From Streptomyces sp. NBC_01314 (GTDB lineage Bacteria; Actinomycetota; Actinomycetes; Streptomycetales; Streptomycetaceae): DNA of 64,000 nucleotides. Within the stretch, counting starts at the first letter, position 1; the number at the start of each line of letters is the position of its first letter. The stretch covers positions 1,426,001 to 1,490,000 of the forward strand of contig NZ_CP108394.1 in NCBI RefSeq assembly GCF_041435215.1, given 5' to 3'. Below are positions 1 to 9,445 of the stretch, piece after piece. The position numbers and the translations under genes are program-made. Under the pieces are notes generated by a model. It saw nothing but the letters and a program-made list of their open reading frames with translations, had not been told where the DNA came from and did not search any database.

Positions 1-2794
1 CCTCGGGCCGAGCTCCGCCGAACGCGGGCAGCAGGGCGGTGGCCGCCTTGAGGAAGGCGTTGGACCAGCCGGTGGCGGGATCGCCGTCGAGCATGGCGGC
101 GGGCAGGGTGTCCGGGCGGCCCGAGTAGCTGGCGTCGGCGAAGGGGTGGTCGGCGGCGGCTGGGTGATCCGGCTCGAACTCGGCGGCCGGTGTCGTCGCC
201 CCGCCGCGCGCCCAGGCGGCCCGGACGCCGACCTTCCCGGTCCGCAGGCCCTCTGCCCGCGCCGTCACCGTGACCGTGCCCGGCTCGACCCCGGCCCGGA
301 CGATCGCGAGGGCCTTGCCGCCGAACGCGGTCCGGGTGGTGGCCTGGTAGCGCTCGGCGCTCTCCTCGCGGCCGTTGTCGAGTCCGGCGAGGGAGCCTCC
401 CCGTACGTCGAAGGAGATCAGTTGCTCGGCGTCGGGCACCACCACGCCCCGGGCGTCGACGATCTCGGCGGTGACGAAGGCCAGTGAACGTCCGTCCGCC
501 CTCAGGGACTTGCGGTCGGCGGTCAGGCGCACGGTGTGCGGCGCACCGGCCGTGCGCAGGACGTCGGTGGCGACGGTCCTGCCGTTCCGGCGTGCCACGG
601 CCTTCAGTTCGCCCGGCGCGTACGGCACCTGCCAGGTGAGGTGGAGCTTGCCCGCGCTGCCGTTGGGGCTGGTGTAGCTGCCGGGGTACGGGCCGCCGGT
701 GAAGGTCTTGTCATCTCCTGTCGCCTCGGTGGTCTCCAGGTAGGGGCGTCCGTCGACGGTCTTCTTCTCGTCGAACTTCCGTGTCCCGAGCGACTTTCCG
801 TTGAGGAACAGCTCGACGGTGTCGACATTGGAGTAGGCCCACACCTCGACGGTGTCGCCCTTGTCGTGGTTCCAGGTCATCGGCAGCAGATGGACCATCG
901 GCCGGCTGATCCACTGGCTCTGGAACAGGTAGTACATGTCCTTCGGGAAGCCGGCCGTGTCGACCGCGCCGAAGAAGGAGGCCTTCACCGGGAAGACGTC
1001 GTACGGCGTGGGTTCGCCGATGTAGTCGATGCCCGACCAGAGGAACTGGCCGGCGAACCACTTCCGGTCGCGGTCCTTCTTGTGCCCGTACTCGCCGCTC
1101 ATGGTCCAGGAGGCGAGGTTGTTGTCGTAGGACGAGACGCCCCGCTTGCCGGGGGTGTGGTTCTCGCCGGTGTTGAGATGCTTCGGCTCCTGGTAGACGC
1201 CTCTCGTCGAGGTCTCCGAGGACGACTCCGACTCGAAGAGGAACAGGTTCGGGTAGCGGGCGTGCAGGGCGTCCACCGACCTGGCGGTGTTGTAGTTGAG
1301 GCCGAGGCCGTCGAGCTTGGCCAGGATCAGGTCACCCGGGGTACCGGGGGCGGGGACGCTGCGGTGGCGGTGGGAGCCGATGACGACGGGGCGGGTGTCG
1401 TCGGCGGCCTTGACGGCGGCGATCAGCCGGTCCGCCATGGCGAGGCCGGAGGTGGAGGTGAACTCGGAGATCTCGTTGCCGATCGACCACAGGAGGACGG
1501 CGGGCGAGTTGCGGGCCGCGAGCACCATCTCGGTGACGTCGCGGTCGGCCCACTCGTCGAAGAAACGGCCGTAGTCGTAGCGGGTCTTGGGGCTCCTCCA
1601 GCAGTCGAAGGCCTCGACCATCATCACGATGCCCAGTTCCTCGCAGACCTCGATCATCTCCGGCGAGGGCGGGTTGTGCGAGGTGCGGAAGGCGTTGACG
1701 CCCATCGACTTCATGATCGTCATCTGTCGGCGGATCGCGTCGGCGCTGACGGCGGCGCCGAGCGCGCCCAGGTCGTGGTGGAGATCGACGCCCTTGATCT
1801 TGTGGTGGGTGCCGTTGAGGTGGAAGCCCTCGTCCGGGTCGAAGCGGAAGCTGCGGATACCGAAGGGCGTGCGATGGGTGTCGGTCGTTCTGCCGCCGAC
1901 GCGCAGCTCGGTCCTGAGGGTGTAGCGGTGCGGGGCCGCGAAGTCCCACATCCTGGGTTCGGGGACGGTGAGTTCGTGGGTCTCGGTCGCCGTGCCGGTG
2001 ACGGCCACCGTGGAGGAGGCACGGGCGACCGTGCGGCCGCGCGGGTCGACGACGCGGGAGACGACCTCCACGTCCGCCGCGGCGCCGGAGGCGTTCACCA
2101 CGGAGGTCCGTACGCGGACGAGGGCGCGCTCCTCGGTGATGTCCGGCGTGGTGATGTGGGTGCCCCAGCGCGCCACGTGCACCGGCTCGGTGACGACGAG
2201 GCGGGCCTCGCGGTAGATGCCGCTGCCGGAGTACCAGCGGCTGCTGGGCAGCCGGTTCTGGACCTTGACCGCGATGACGTTCTCGGTGGTGCCGTCGGTG
2301 TGCAGCAGGTCGGTGAGGTCGAGGGCGAAGCCGGTGTAGCCGTAGGGGTGGTGGCCGACCTCGGTGCCGTTGCAGAAGACGTACGAGTCCATGTAGACGC
2401 CGTCGAACTCGACGGAGATCCGCTTCCCCGCGAGGGCGGGTGGCAGCGTGAACGTGTTGCGGTACCAGCCGAGGCCGCCGGGGAAGAAGCCGGTGCCGCT
2501 GGTCGTGCCGTACCGGGTGGTCGGGGCGAGTTCGATGCTCCAGTCGTGCGGGACGGCGACCTGACGCCAGCCGGAGTCGTCGAAGCCGGGTTCGGCGGCG
2601 TCGGCGTACTCGCCGGTCGGGTCGGTGAGGCCACCCGGGTCGACGAGGGCGAAGCGCCAGCCGTCCCGGAGCGGGACGGCCCGGCCGGCGGACGAGGATC
2701 TCGCCCGGGGCGCGGCGGACGCGGTGCCCGCCAGCGCTCCCACCATCGGGGCGGAGGTGCCCGCGACGATTAAGGACCTGCGCGTGACGTTCAT
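1..2794 (-). CDS. Secreted GH2 beta-galactosidase-like glycosidase (3' end cut by window edge)
   Basis: Glycoside hydrolase family 2 enzyme, probably a retaining exo-glycosidase of the beta-galactosidase type acting outside the cell. The first 931 residues are visible. The N-terminus has a twin-arginine-like signal (R5-R6, hydrophobic stretch, A-x-A near residue 28). A sugar-binding jelly roll, an Ig-like domain and a TIM barrel follow. The GNE motif places the acid/base at E441, and the segment ending in TRGVY places the likely nucleophile at E523. After the barrel come further Ig-like modules typical of long GH2 proteins. Codon 8 (2771-2773) is TTA, inside the signal peptide, so translation should need the bldA tRNA. 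The ATG at 2794 is the start that gives the intact signal peptide. Substrate is not decidable from sequence alone. Confidence 0.92.
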   Translation of the reverse strand, partial: MNVTRRSLIVAGTSAPMVGALAGTASAAPRARSSSAGRAVPLRDGWRFALVDPGGLTDPTGEYADAAEPGFDDSGWRQVAVPHDWSIELAPTTRYGTTSGTGFFPGGLGWYRNTFTLPPALAGKRISVEFDGVYMDSYVFCNGTEVGHHPYGYTGFALDLTDLLHTDGTTENVIAVKVQNRLPSSRWYSGSGIYREARLVVTEPVHVARWGTHITTPDITEERALVRVRTSVVNASGAAADVEVVSRVVDPRGRTVARASSTVAVTGTATETHELTVPEPRMWDFAAPHRYTLRTELRVGGRTTDTHRTPFGIRSFRFDPDEGFHLNGTHHKIKGVDLHHDLGALGAAVSADAIRRQMTIMKSMGVNAFRTSHNPPSPEMIEVCEELGIVMMVEAFDCWRSPKTRYDYGRFFDEWADRDVTEMVLAARNSPAVLLWSIGNEISEFTSTSGLAMADRLIAAVKAADDTRPVVIGSHRHRSVPAPGTPGDLILAKLDGLGLNYNTARSVDALHARYPNLFLFESESSSETSTRGVYQEPKHLNTGENHTPGKRGVSSYDNNLASWTMSGEYGHKKDRDRKWFAGQFLWSGIDYIGEPTPYDVFPVKASFFGAVDTAGFPKDMYYLFQSQWISRPMVHLLPMTWNHDKGDTVEVWAYSNVDTVELFLNGKSLGTRKFDEKKTVDGRPYLETTEATGDDKTFTGGPYPGSYTSPNGSAGKLHLTWQVPYAPGELKAVARRNGRTVATDVLRTAGAPHTVRLTADRKSLRADGRSLAFVTAEIVDARGVVVPDAEQLISFDVRGGSLAGLDNGREESAERYQATTRTAFGGKALAIVRAGVEPGTVTVTARAEGLRTGKVGVRAAWARGGATTPAAEFEPDHPAAADHPFADASYSGRPDTLPAAMLDGDPATGWSNAFLKAATALLPAFGGARPE

Positions 2795-2862
2795 GGTGTT
2801 TCCCTTCGTCGTACGTGCGGGTCGACGTTCCTGGAGCCGAGAAGCGCGAGGCCCCACAAGCA

Positions 2863-2874
2863 ATCACAAGTGAT
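2863..2874. promoter_or_regulatory. Palindrome ATCAC-AA-GTGAT, candidate operator
   Basis: Perfect 5-bp inverted repeat, 69 bp upstream of the GH2 start, in the divergent region between the glycosidase and the PAS/PP2C gene. It is a plausible repressor site, but nothing links it to a particular regulator. Confidence 0.35.
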
Positions 2875-3040
2875 CGTGACCAAACAGAATCTGACGAAGC
2901 GCCCCAGAGACGTCAAGAGCCCCTCGCGTCACTCGACGAACACCGGCGCGACAGATCGCACGGAGGTGCGGTTTCCCGTCCGCTTTTCCGGCGGAACGCA
3001 TAGGCTGGATTTCACCCGTAAGCCCGTTCGGTCCGGCGAA

Positions 3041-5470
3041 ATGGAACTCGCGACGATGAGGAGCCGCAAGGTAACGCACGGCGACATCCCTGCGTATGCC
3101 CTGGACGGTGCCGCCACGGCGCGGGCGGCCATGGACGGCGACGGCACGGTCGTCGAGTGGAACGAAGGCGCGAGACGCCTGCTGGGCTGGCCCGCGGCCG
3201 ACGTCGTGGGCCGCCCCGCCGAGGAGCTGCTGGCCCCGGGGGGCTCTCTCCGGGCGCCCCAGCCTGGCAGCCTCAACTGGAGCGGCACGCTCGCGTTGCG
3301 TCACCACGACGGCCGGACGGTGACCGCGTGGCTGCTCGCCCACCGCCGTAACTCGAAGGACGGCGACGGCAGCGGCGGCTGGCTGGTTCTCTGTCCCCTG
3401 GACGATCCCGGCCCGCTGGTGCGGGACGATCCGCTGGCGGCGGCGATCATGGTCCAGTCGCCGTGCGCCATGGCGGTCTTCGACGACCGGCTCAGACTGC
3501 GCGGCATCAACGACGTGATGGCGGACGCCGTGGGGATGGGGGAGGAGAACCTCCGGGGGCTGCACATGTCCGAGATCGTGGGCGGCCGGCAGGGCGAGAA
3601 GCTGGAGCGGCACCTGCGCGAGGTGCTCGCCCAGGGCCGCCGCAAGGACGTGCAGACCTTCCTGCGGGCCGCCGACGAGAACCGCGCCCACGCCTGGTCG
3701 GCGGCGATCGCCCCGCTGACCGACGACTCCGGGGTGCCGATCGGGGTGTGTGTCACCGGGCACGACATCACCGAGCAGTACCTGGCCCGACAGCGGCTGC
3801 AGCTGGTGAACGAGGCGAGCATCCGCATCGGGACCACGCTCGACGTCCAGCGCACCGCCCAGGAGCTGGCGGATGTGTGCGTCCCGGTCCTCGCCGACTT
3901 CGTCAGCGTCGACCTCATGCAGTCGATCGACCACGGCGACGAACCGCACGAGGGCCCGCTCTCCCCGCCGTTCACCCTGCGCCGCACCGCCCACCAGTCG
4001 GTCACCCCGGGCTGCCCCGAGGCGGTGGTCGAGGTGGGCCGGACGGACGTCTACCCGGCCACCTCCCCGCAGGCGGCGTCCCTGTCGGTCGGCCACACGA
4101 TCGTGGCGACCGACCCGGCGAACACGCTGTCGGACTGGCTCTCCTGGGACCCGATACGCGGCGCGCGGGTCAAGGAGCTGGGCGTCCACACCACCATGTC
4201 GGTGCCGATCCGGGCCCGGGGCACCACCCTCGGGGTGGCGGTCCTGACCCGCTTCCAGCGGCTCGACCCGTACACCGCCGACGACGAGCTGCTGGCCGAG
4301 GAGGTGACGGCCCGGGCCGCCGTCTGTATCGACAACGCCCGCCGCTACTCCCGCGAACGCGAGACCGCCCTCGCCCTGCAGCGCAGCCTGCTCCCCCAGA
4401 CCCTCCCCCGCATGCCCGCACTGGAGGCGGCCTCCCGGTACCTTCCGGCGGCGCAGGCCGGGGTCGGCGGCGACTGGTTCGACGTCATCCCGCTCTCCGG
4501 GATGCGGGTCGCCATGGTGGTCGGCGACGTCGTCGGCCACGGCATCCAGGCCTCCGCCACCATGGGCCGCCTGCGGACCGCCGTACGCACCCTCGCCGAC
4601 GTCGACCTCGCCCCCGACGAGCTGCTCACCCACCTCGACGACCTCGTCGTACGGCTGTCCGCGGAGGCCGGCAGCGACGGCGTGACCGGTGAGGTGGGTG
4701 CCACCTGCCTGTACGCCGTCTACGACCCTGTGACCCGCCGCTGCACCTTCGCCCGTGCCGGGCATCCGCCGCCGGTCGTGCTGGACCCGGACGGGCGGCC
4801 CATGGAGGTGCACGTGCCGTCAGGACAGCCCCTGGGCCTGGGCGGACTGCCCTTCGAGTCCGCCGAACTCGAACTGCCCGAGGGCACCGTCATCGCCCTC
4901 TACACCGACGGCCTGATCGAGACCCGGGACCGGGACATCGACACCGGGCAGCAGCTGCTGGCCGAGGCGCTGTCCGGCCGCAGCGGTTCCCTGGACGACA
5001 TCTGCGAGGACGTCATCCACTCCCTGCTGCCCGCGAACGGCGCCCCCGACGACGTGGCCCTGCTGCTTGCCCGTACGCGCGGGCTCCAGGCGGCACAGGT
5101 CGCGACCTGGTCCATACCGGCCGACCCGGCGTTCGTCGCCCGCACCCGCCAGTACGTGCTGACGCAGATGGCGCTCTGGGGCATCAGCGAGTCGGCCTTC
5201 ACGGCGGAGCTGGTGGTGAGCGAGCTGGTCACCAACGCGATCCGGCACGGCGTCCCGCCGATCCAGCTGCGCCTGATCCACGACGACACCACGCTGATCT
5301 GCGAGGTGTCGGACGGCAGCGGCACCGCCCCGCATCTGCGTCGGGCCAAGACCTTCGACGAGGGCGGGCGCGGCCTGCTGCTGGTGGCCCAGCTGACCCA
5401 GCGGTGGGGCAGCCGGCACACCGAGGACGGCAAGACGATCTGGGCGGAGCTGACACTCTCCGAGGAGTGA
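3041..5470 (+). CDS. PAS-GAF-SpoIIE (PP2C) phosphatase with C-terminal HATPase domain
   Basis: Multi-domain RsbU/SpoIIE-type serine phosphatase of about 809 residues. In order: a PAS domain (about 20-135), a second PAS domain (to about 250), a GAF domain (about 265-440), a PP2C/SpoIIE catalytic domain starting near residue 446 (LPQTLPRMPALEAASRYLP, then GGDWFDV and VGDVVGHG), and an RsbW-like HATPase_c domain from about 685 with N-box ELVTNAIRHG near residue 728. Such proteins dephosphorylate STAS anti-anti-sigma factors; the fused kinase-type domain may bind sigma factors or phosphorylate the same partner. Start is uncertain: ATG 3041 and ATG 3056 both lack a strong ribosome site, and the frame stays open further upstream. 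It is divergent from the GH2 gene. A STAS protein lies at 36.7 kb, but no partner is adjacent. Confidence 0.93.
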   Translation: MELATMRSRKVTHGDIPAYALDGAATARAAMDGDGTVVEWNEGARRLLGWPAADVVGRPAEELLAPGGSLRAPQPGSLNWSGTLALRHHDGRTVTAWLLAHRRNSKDGDGSGGWLVLCPLDDPGPLVRDDPLAAAIMVQSPCAMAVFDDRLRLRGINDVMADAVGMGEENLRGLHMSEIVGGRQGEKLERHLREVLAQGRRKDVQTFLRAADENRAHAWSAAIAPLTDDSGVPIGVCVTGHDITEQYLARQRLQLVNEASIRIGTTLDVQRTAQELADVCVPVLADFVSVDLMQSIDHGDEPHEGPLSPPFTLRRTAHQSVTPGCPEAVVEVGRTDVYPATSPQAASLSVGHTIVATDPANTLSDWLSWDPIRGARVKELGVHTTMSVPIRARGTTLGVAVLTRFQRLDPYTADDELLAEEVTARAAVCIDNARRYSRERETALALQRSLLPQTLPRMPALEAASRYLPAAQAGVGGDWFDVIPLSGMRVAMVVGDVVGHGIQASATMGRLRTAVRTLADVDLAPDELLTHLDDLVVRLSAEAGSDGVTGEVGATCLYAVYDPVTRRCTFARAGHPPPVVLDPDGRPMEVHVPSGQPLGLGGLPFESAELELPEGTVIALYTDGLIETRDRDIDTGQQLLAEALSGRSGSLDDICEDVIHSLLPANGAPDDVALLLARTRGLQAAQVATWSIPADPAFVARTRQYVLTQMALWGISESAFTAELVVSELVTNAIRHGVPPIQLRLIHDDTTLICEVSDGSGTAPHLRRAKTFDEGGRGLLLVAQLTQRWGSRHTEDGKTIWAELTLSEE

Positions 5471-5476
5471 GAGGGG

Positions 5477-5500
5477 CCGCGTCGTGAGGCTTCACCGCGG
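5477..5500 (+). terminator. Hairpin after the PP2C gene
   Basis: Stem CCGCG/CGCGG and GTGA/TCAC with a two-base bulge and GGCT loop, just after the stop codon at 5470. There is no T-run, which is usual for Streptomyces hairpin terminators. Confidence 0.4.
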
Positions 5501-5609
5501 GGAGTGAGATGGGCCTCATCGCAGGGTCGTACAGGCGTTCGTCGGGCGCTACCGGACAGCTGTAGGGTGCACCGGTCCCCGCGCCGCCGAACGTCCCGAA
5601 AGCCCTGCC

Positions 5610-6869
5610 GTGAACACCGCCCTCGCCGAGGTCCTGTCCGTCGTCCTGCTCGTCGTCGTCCTCGGCTGCGCGGTCGCCCGCCCGTTCGGACTGCCGGAGG
5701 CGGTGGTCGCGGTCCCGGCCGCCGGGATCACGGTCGCCGCCGGTGCCGTCTCCCTCGACCACGCCCGCGCCGAGGCCGAACTGCTGGGCCCGGTGCTCGG
5801 CTTCCTGGCCGCCGTGCTCGTGCTGGCCAGGCTCTGCGACGACGAGGGGCTCTTCCGGGCGTGCGGGGCGTGGATGGCGCGCGCCTCGGCGGGACGGCCC
5901 CGGCACCTGCTGGGCTCGACGTTCGCGCTGGCCTCCGGCATCACGGCGGTGCTCAGCCTGGACGCGACGGTCGTGCTGCTCACCCCGGTGGTGTTCGCGA
6001 CCGTGGCCCGGCTGGGCGCCCGCCCCAAGCCGCATGTGTACGCCACCGCGCATCTGTCGAACACGGCCTCGCTGCTGCTGCCCGTGTCCAACCTCACCAA
6101 CCTGCTGGCGTTCACGGCGAGCGGGCTGACCTTCACCCGGTTCGCGCTGCTGATGGCGGCACCCTGGGCGGTGGCCGTGGCCGCCGAGTACGTGGTGTTC
6201 CGCCGGTTCTTCGCAGCCGACCTGGACGCCCGGACACCACCCGTCGAAGAGTCCGTCGAGGCGCCCGAGCTGCCGATGTTCGCGCTGGTCACGGTGGTGT
6301 GCACGCTCGCCGGGTTCGTGGTGACGTCCGCGCTCGGGATCGAGCCCGTGTGGGCGGCGCTGGCCGGGGCCGTGGTGCTGTCGGTCCGCGCGCTCGTCCG
6401 CCGCACCACCGCCCCGGTCGCGCTGCTGCGGTCCGTCTCGCTGCCCTTCCTCGCGTTCGTGCTGGCGCTGGGCATCGTGGTCCGTGCGGTGGTCGACAAC
6501 GGCCTCGCCGACGCACTCGGCCGTGTGATGCCCTCAGGCACCGGACTGCTCGCCCTCCTCGGTGTCGCCGCCCTCGCCGCCCTCCTCTCCAACGTCATCA
6601 ACAACCTGCCCGCGGTCCTCGTCCTGGTGCCCCTGGCCGCCCCGCTCGGCACGGGCGCCGTCCTCGCCGTGCTCCTCGGCGTCAACATCGGCCCGAACCT
6701 CACCTACGCCGGTTCCCTGGCCACCCTCCTCTGGCGCCGTATCGTCCACCAGCACGAGCACGACGTGGACCTGGGCGAGTTCACCCGCCTCGGCCTCCTC
6801 ACCGTCCCGGCGGCGCTGCTCTCCTCGGTGGTGGCGCTGTGGCTGTCGCTGCTCGCCTTCGGGGGCTGA
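5610..6869 (+). CDS. ArsB/SLC13-type membrane permease
   Basis: Integral membrane protein of 419 residues with about ten to eleven hydrophobic segments, belonging to the ion-transporter superfamily that includes ArsB, NhaD and SLC13 carriers. Typical features are the repeated hairpin-containing halves, the loop around LPVSNLTNLLAF and the mirrored segment SNVINNLPAVLVLVP with conserved Asn/Pro. These point to ArsB-like anion efflux or sodium-coupled transport. No arsR, arsC or arsA gene lies nearby, so arsenite as substrate is only one possibility. Starts with GTG at 5610; the ribosome site is weak. Likely monocistronic, followed at once by the convergent AraC gene. Confidence 0.85.
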   Translation: MNTALAEVLSVVLLVVVLGCAVARPFGLPEAVVAVPAAGITVAAGAVSLDHARAEAELLGPVLGFLAAVLVLARLCDDEGLFRACGAWMARASAGRPRHLLGSTFALASGITAVLSLDATVVLLTPVVFATVARLGARPKPHVYATAHLSNTASLLLPVSNLTNLLAFTASGLTFTRFALLMAAPWAVAVAAEYVVFRRFFAADLDARTPPVEESVEAPELPMFALVTVVCTLAGFVVTSALGIEPVWAALAGAVVLSVRALVRRTTAPVALLRSVSLPFLAFVLALGIVVRAVVDNGLADALGRVMPSGTGLLALLGVAALAALLSNVINNLPAVLVLVPLAAPLGTGAVLAVLLGVNIGPNLTYAGSLATLLWRRIVHQHEHDVDLGEFTRLGLLTVPAALLSSVVALWLSLLAFGG

Positions 6870-6899
6870 GCCGACCGGCCGCGCCGGCGAGAGGCTCCG

Positions 6900-7901
6900 T
6901 CAGTCGCGGTCCCGCAGCCCCTGCCGGTACTCCCCCGGCGGCACCCCGTAGCGCTGTCGGAACACCCGGCTGAAGTGGAACGGGCTGCCGAACCCGGAGG
7001 CGGCGGCCACGCGCTCCACGGGCAGTTCGGTGGCCTCCAGGAGGCGGGCGGCGTGGCGGAGGCGGGCGTGGCGGAGGGCACGCATGGGGGAGTGGCCGAG
7101 TTGCTCGGTGAAGAGGTGCGCGAAGCGGGACGGGGAGAGGGAGACGCACTCGGCGAGGGAACGGACCGTGTGCGGGGCTCCGGGGTCGGCGGCGATCAGG
7201 TCCTCCGCCCGGCGGATCCTCGGGTCCGCCCCCGACCGGCGCGGCTCGGACCGGGCGGCGGTGAGCAGCACGACCTCCTCCAGGGAGCACAGGGCGAGTT
7301 CGCGGGCCGCCGTGCCGTGCGCCACGGCGACCTCACCGCCGGGAGGGGCGGCCCTGGGCGCCGGCGGTGTGCCGTCCCCGACCGGCGTGGCGGTGCCGGA
7401 CGCCGGCGGTGTGTGCCCGCCGCCCGGCGTGGCGGCATCGAGTTCCGGCGGGGTGCCCTCGCCGGTCCAGCGGGCGTCGGCGAGCATCCGGCGGAAGGCC
7501 GCGTCGACACGGTCGCGGGTGCCGCCGGGGGCCGACGGCACGGCGTACAGCCGGTCGCCGGTCCCGTACGGGCGCAGCCAGGCCGTCCAGGACGCCCGTG
7601 GCTGGCAGTGCACCCACCAGAACGCCCAGTGCCCGGCGCCGGGCCGGACCGTGTAGTGCTGCGGCACCCCCGGACCGAGGACCACCAGGTCGCCCGGGGC
7701 CGCCGCTGTCTCCGCCGTGCCCTGCCGCAGCAGGCCGCCGCCGCCCGTGGTCCAGGTGAACAGCCAGCTGTCCGCGCCGCGCGGCCGGTTCACGGCGTAC
7801 GGCGGCAGCTGGTCGAATCGCCCGATGATCACCTGGCCGGGCGGCGGCGACGGGTCCGCCCGCGCAGCAGTTCCAGGCACGTCGTCAGCACGCACAGGCA
7901 T
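6900..7901 (-). CDS. AraC-family transcriptional regulator
   Basis: 333-residue regulator with an N-terminal cupin-type ligand-binding domain (about 20-140) and two C-terminal AraC helix-turn-helix motifs (about 222-328, ending SPFHFSRVFRQRYGVPPGEYR). Between them is a Pro/Gly/Thr-rich linker (about 146-196) made of near repeats of TPP-x-x-x-ATP-x-GG units, not usual for the family. It is divergent from the PhyH dioxygenase gene with only 64 bp between starts, the classic arrangement for a regulator that controls its neighbour and itself. Ligand unknown; the family typically senses sugars or small metabolites. Confidence 0.92.
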   Translation of the reverse strand: MPVRADDVPGTAARADPSPPPGQVIIGRFDQLPPYAVNRPRGADSWLFTWTTGGGGLLRQGTAETAAAPGDLVVLGPGVPQHYTVRPGAGHWAFWWVHCQPRASWTAWLRPYGTGDRLYAVPSAPGGTRDRVDAAFRRMLADARWTGEGTPPELDAATPGGGHTPPASGTATPVGDGTPPAPRAAPPGGEVAVAHGTAARELALCSLEEVVLLTAARSEPRRSGADPRIRRAEDLIAADPGAPHTVRSLAECVSLSPSRFAHLFTEQLGHSPMRALRHARLRHAARLLEATELPVERVAAASGFGSPFHFSRVFRQRYGVPPGEYRQGLRDRD

Positions 7902-7965
7902 CCTCCCGAAAGGCGCTCGGACCTAGCGTGGAGCACGGTCGACGACGGAGGGAAGGGACGCGCGG

Positions 7966-8760
7966 ATGACAGTCACAGGCAAGACGGAGTTCGAGGAGAA
8001 CGGCTATCTGGTGGTGCGGGGGCTGTTCCCGCCCGCCGAGATCGAGGAGCTGTGCGACCGGTTCGCGGCCCTGCGGGAGGGCGGCCCGATCCCGGGGCAC
8101 TTCCAGCCCCGCCCTCCCGCGGCGGACGGCCCGGCCGACCCGCTGCACGTCCACCCCCGGGTGATGCACCCGCACCGCATCGACGAACTGTCGCTGCGGG
8201 TGCTCCTCGACGCGCGGCTGCGGGACATCCTCGAAGGGCTGCTGGGTGAGGAGGTCCTGGCCGCGCAGAGCATGTTCTACTTCAAGCCGCCGGGCGCCCG
8301 GGGGCAGGCGCTGCACCAGGACAACTTCTATCTGCGGGTCGAACCGGGCACGTGTGTGGCGGCGTGGATCGCCTGCGATGTGATCGACCGCGCCAACGGC
8401 GGTCTGGAGGTCGTGCCGGGGACGCACCGCATGGATCTCTTCTGCCCGGAGGAGGCGGACGCGGAGGTGTCCTTCGTCCGTGAGTACGTTCCGCCGCCGC
8501 CCGGTCTGGCCTCCGTGCCCGTCGACATGGCCCCGGGGGACGTCCTGTTCTTCAACGGCAGCCTCGTCCACGGCTCCCAGCCCAACCGCACCACCGACCG
8601 TTTCCGGCGTTCCTTCATCGGCCACTACGTGGGCCGTTCGACCGAACGCATCGGCCGCTACTACGACGTGCTGACGATGAGCGGCGCCCCGGTGCCCCTG
8701 GCGGAGAGCGAGGGGGCGGGCCCGTGCGGCACGGAGTTCGAGCCGCTGGGCGCCCACTGA
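7966..8760 (+). CDS. Phytanoyl-CoA dioxygenase (PhyH) family enzyme
   Basis: Fe(II)/2-oxoglutarate-dependent oxygenase of 264 residues. The metal-binding facial triad is visible as H117-x-D119 (LHQDN) and H202 (LVHGSQ), with an Arg in RRSFIGHY about a dozen residues later for 2-oxoglutarate. Members hydroxylate varied substrates from phytanoyl-CoA to ectoine and antibiotic intermediates; the sequence does not fix the substrate. ATG at 7966 follows a GGAGGGAAGGGA ribosome site. Divergently transcribed from the AraC regulator, which probably controls it. Confidence 0.92.
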   Translation: MTVTGKTEFEENGYLVVRGLFPPAEIEELCDRFAALREGGPIPGHFQPRPPAADGPADPLHVHPRVMHPHRIDELSLRVLLDARLRDILEGLLGEEVLAAQSMFYFKPPGARGQALHQDNFYLRVEPGTCVAAWIACDVIDRANGGLEVVPGTHRMDLFCPEEADAEVSFVREYVPPPPGLASVPVDMAPGDVLFFNGSLVHGSQPNRTTDRFRRSFIGHYVGRSTERIGRYYDVLTMSGAPVPLAESEGAGPCGTEFEPLGAH

Positions 8761-8779
8761 CCAGAACGTGCCTGCCGGG

Positions 8780-9445
8780 TCAGCCCAGTTCGAGCAGCCC
8801 CCGCCGGACCGCCTCGGACACCGTGCTCGCCCGGTTCTCGGTGCCGAGCTTGCGGTAGACGCGGACCAGGTGCGTCTTGATCGTGGCCTCGGTGAGGTGG
8901 AGGGAGGCGGCGATGGCACGGTTGCTGTGGCCCAGCGCCAGCAGCCGTACGACCTCGATCTCCCGGCCGCTCAGGGCGGTGCCCGGATCGGCCAGGTGAC
9001 CGGCGAGGTGTCCGGCGGCCTCCGGGGCGAGTCCCATGCCGCCGGCCGCCGCGGCACGCACGGCCCGGAACAGTTCCTCGGGCGGGCCCGCCTTGAGGAT
9101 GTAGCCCCGGGCGCCGGCCTCCATGGCCCGTACGACGTCGCCCTGGGTGCCGGAGCTGGTGAGGACGACGACCCGGCTGCCGGGGGTCCCGGCGGTGATC
9201 CGCCGGGTCGCGTCGAGGCCGTTGACCCGGGTGCCGGGGGTCGTGTCGTCGGTCAGCCGGAGGTCCATCAGCACGACGTCGGGGCCGAGCCGCGCGGCGA
9301 GCCGTACGGCCTCCTCGCCGTCACCGGTCTCCCCGACGACGTCGAAGCCGGGTTCGCCGGTGAGGAGGGCGCGCAGCCCGGCCCGTACGACGACGTGGTC
9401 GTCCACGATCAGGACGCGCAGCGGGGTGCCGGTCGGGTCGTTCAC
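8780..9445 (-). CDS. NarL-family response regulator
   Basis: 221-residue two-component regulator. Receiver domain with acidic pocket D15-D16, phospho-acceptor D61 (VVLMDLRL) and K118; C-terminal LuxR-type helix-turn-helix (about 150-215, LSGREIEVVRLLALGHSNRAIA). Its GTG start overlaps the stop of the upstream kinase gene in a GTGA arrangement, so the pair is translationally coupled. It acts as the DNA-binding output of the kinase encoded at 9442-10647. The signal is unknown. Confidence 0.95.
   Translation of the reverse strand: MNDPTGTPLRVLIVDDHVVVRAGLRALLTGEPGFDVVGETGDGEEAVRLAARLGPDVVLMDLRLTDDTTPGTRVNGLDATRRITAGTPGSRVVVLTSSGTQGDVVRAMEAGARGYILKAGPPEELFRAVRAAAAGGMGLAPEAAGHLAGHLADPGTALSGREIEVVRLLALGHSNRAIAASLHLTEATIKTHLVRVYRKLGTENRASTVSEAVRRGLLELG

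Noticed and set aside
536..2773. Long open frame on the plus strand opposite the GH2 gene
   Set aside because: It lies antisense to a gene with clear domains and reads as low-complexity Val/Gly/Asp/Arg protein, the usual shadow of high-GC coding DNA.
5610..6869. Arsenic resistance operon
   Set aside because: The permease resembles ArsB, but there is no arsR, arsC, arsA or arsH nearby, so only the transporter superfamily is assigned.
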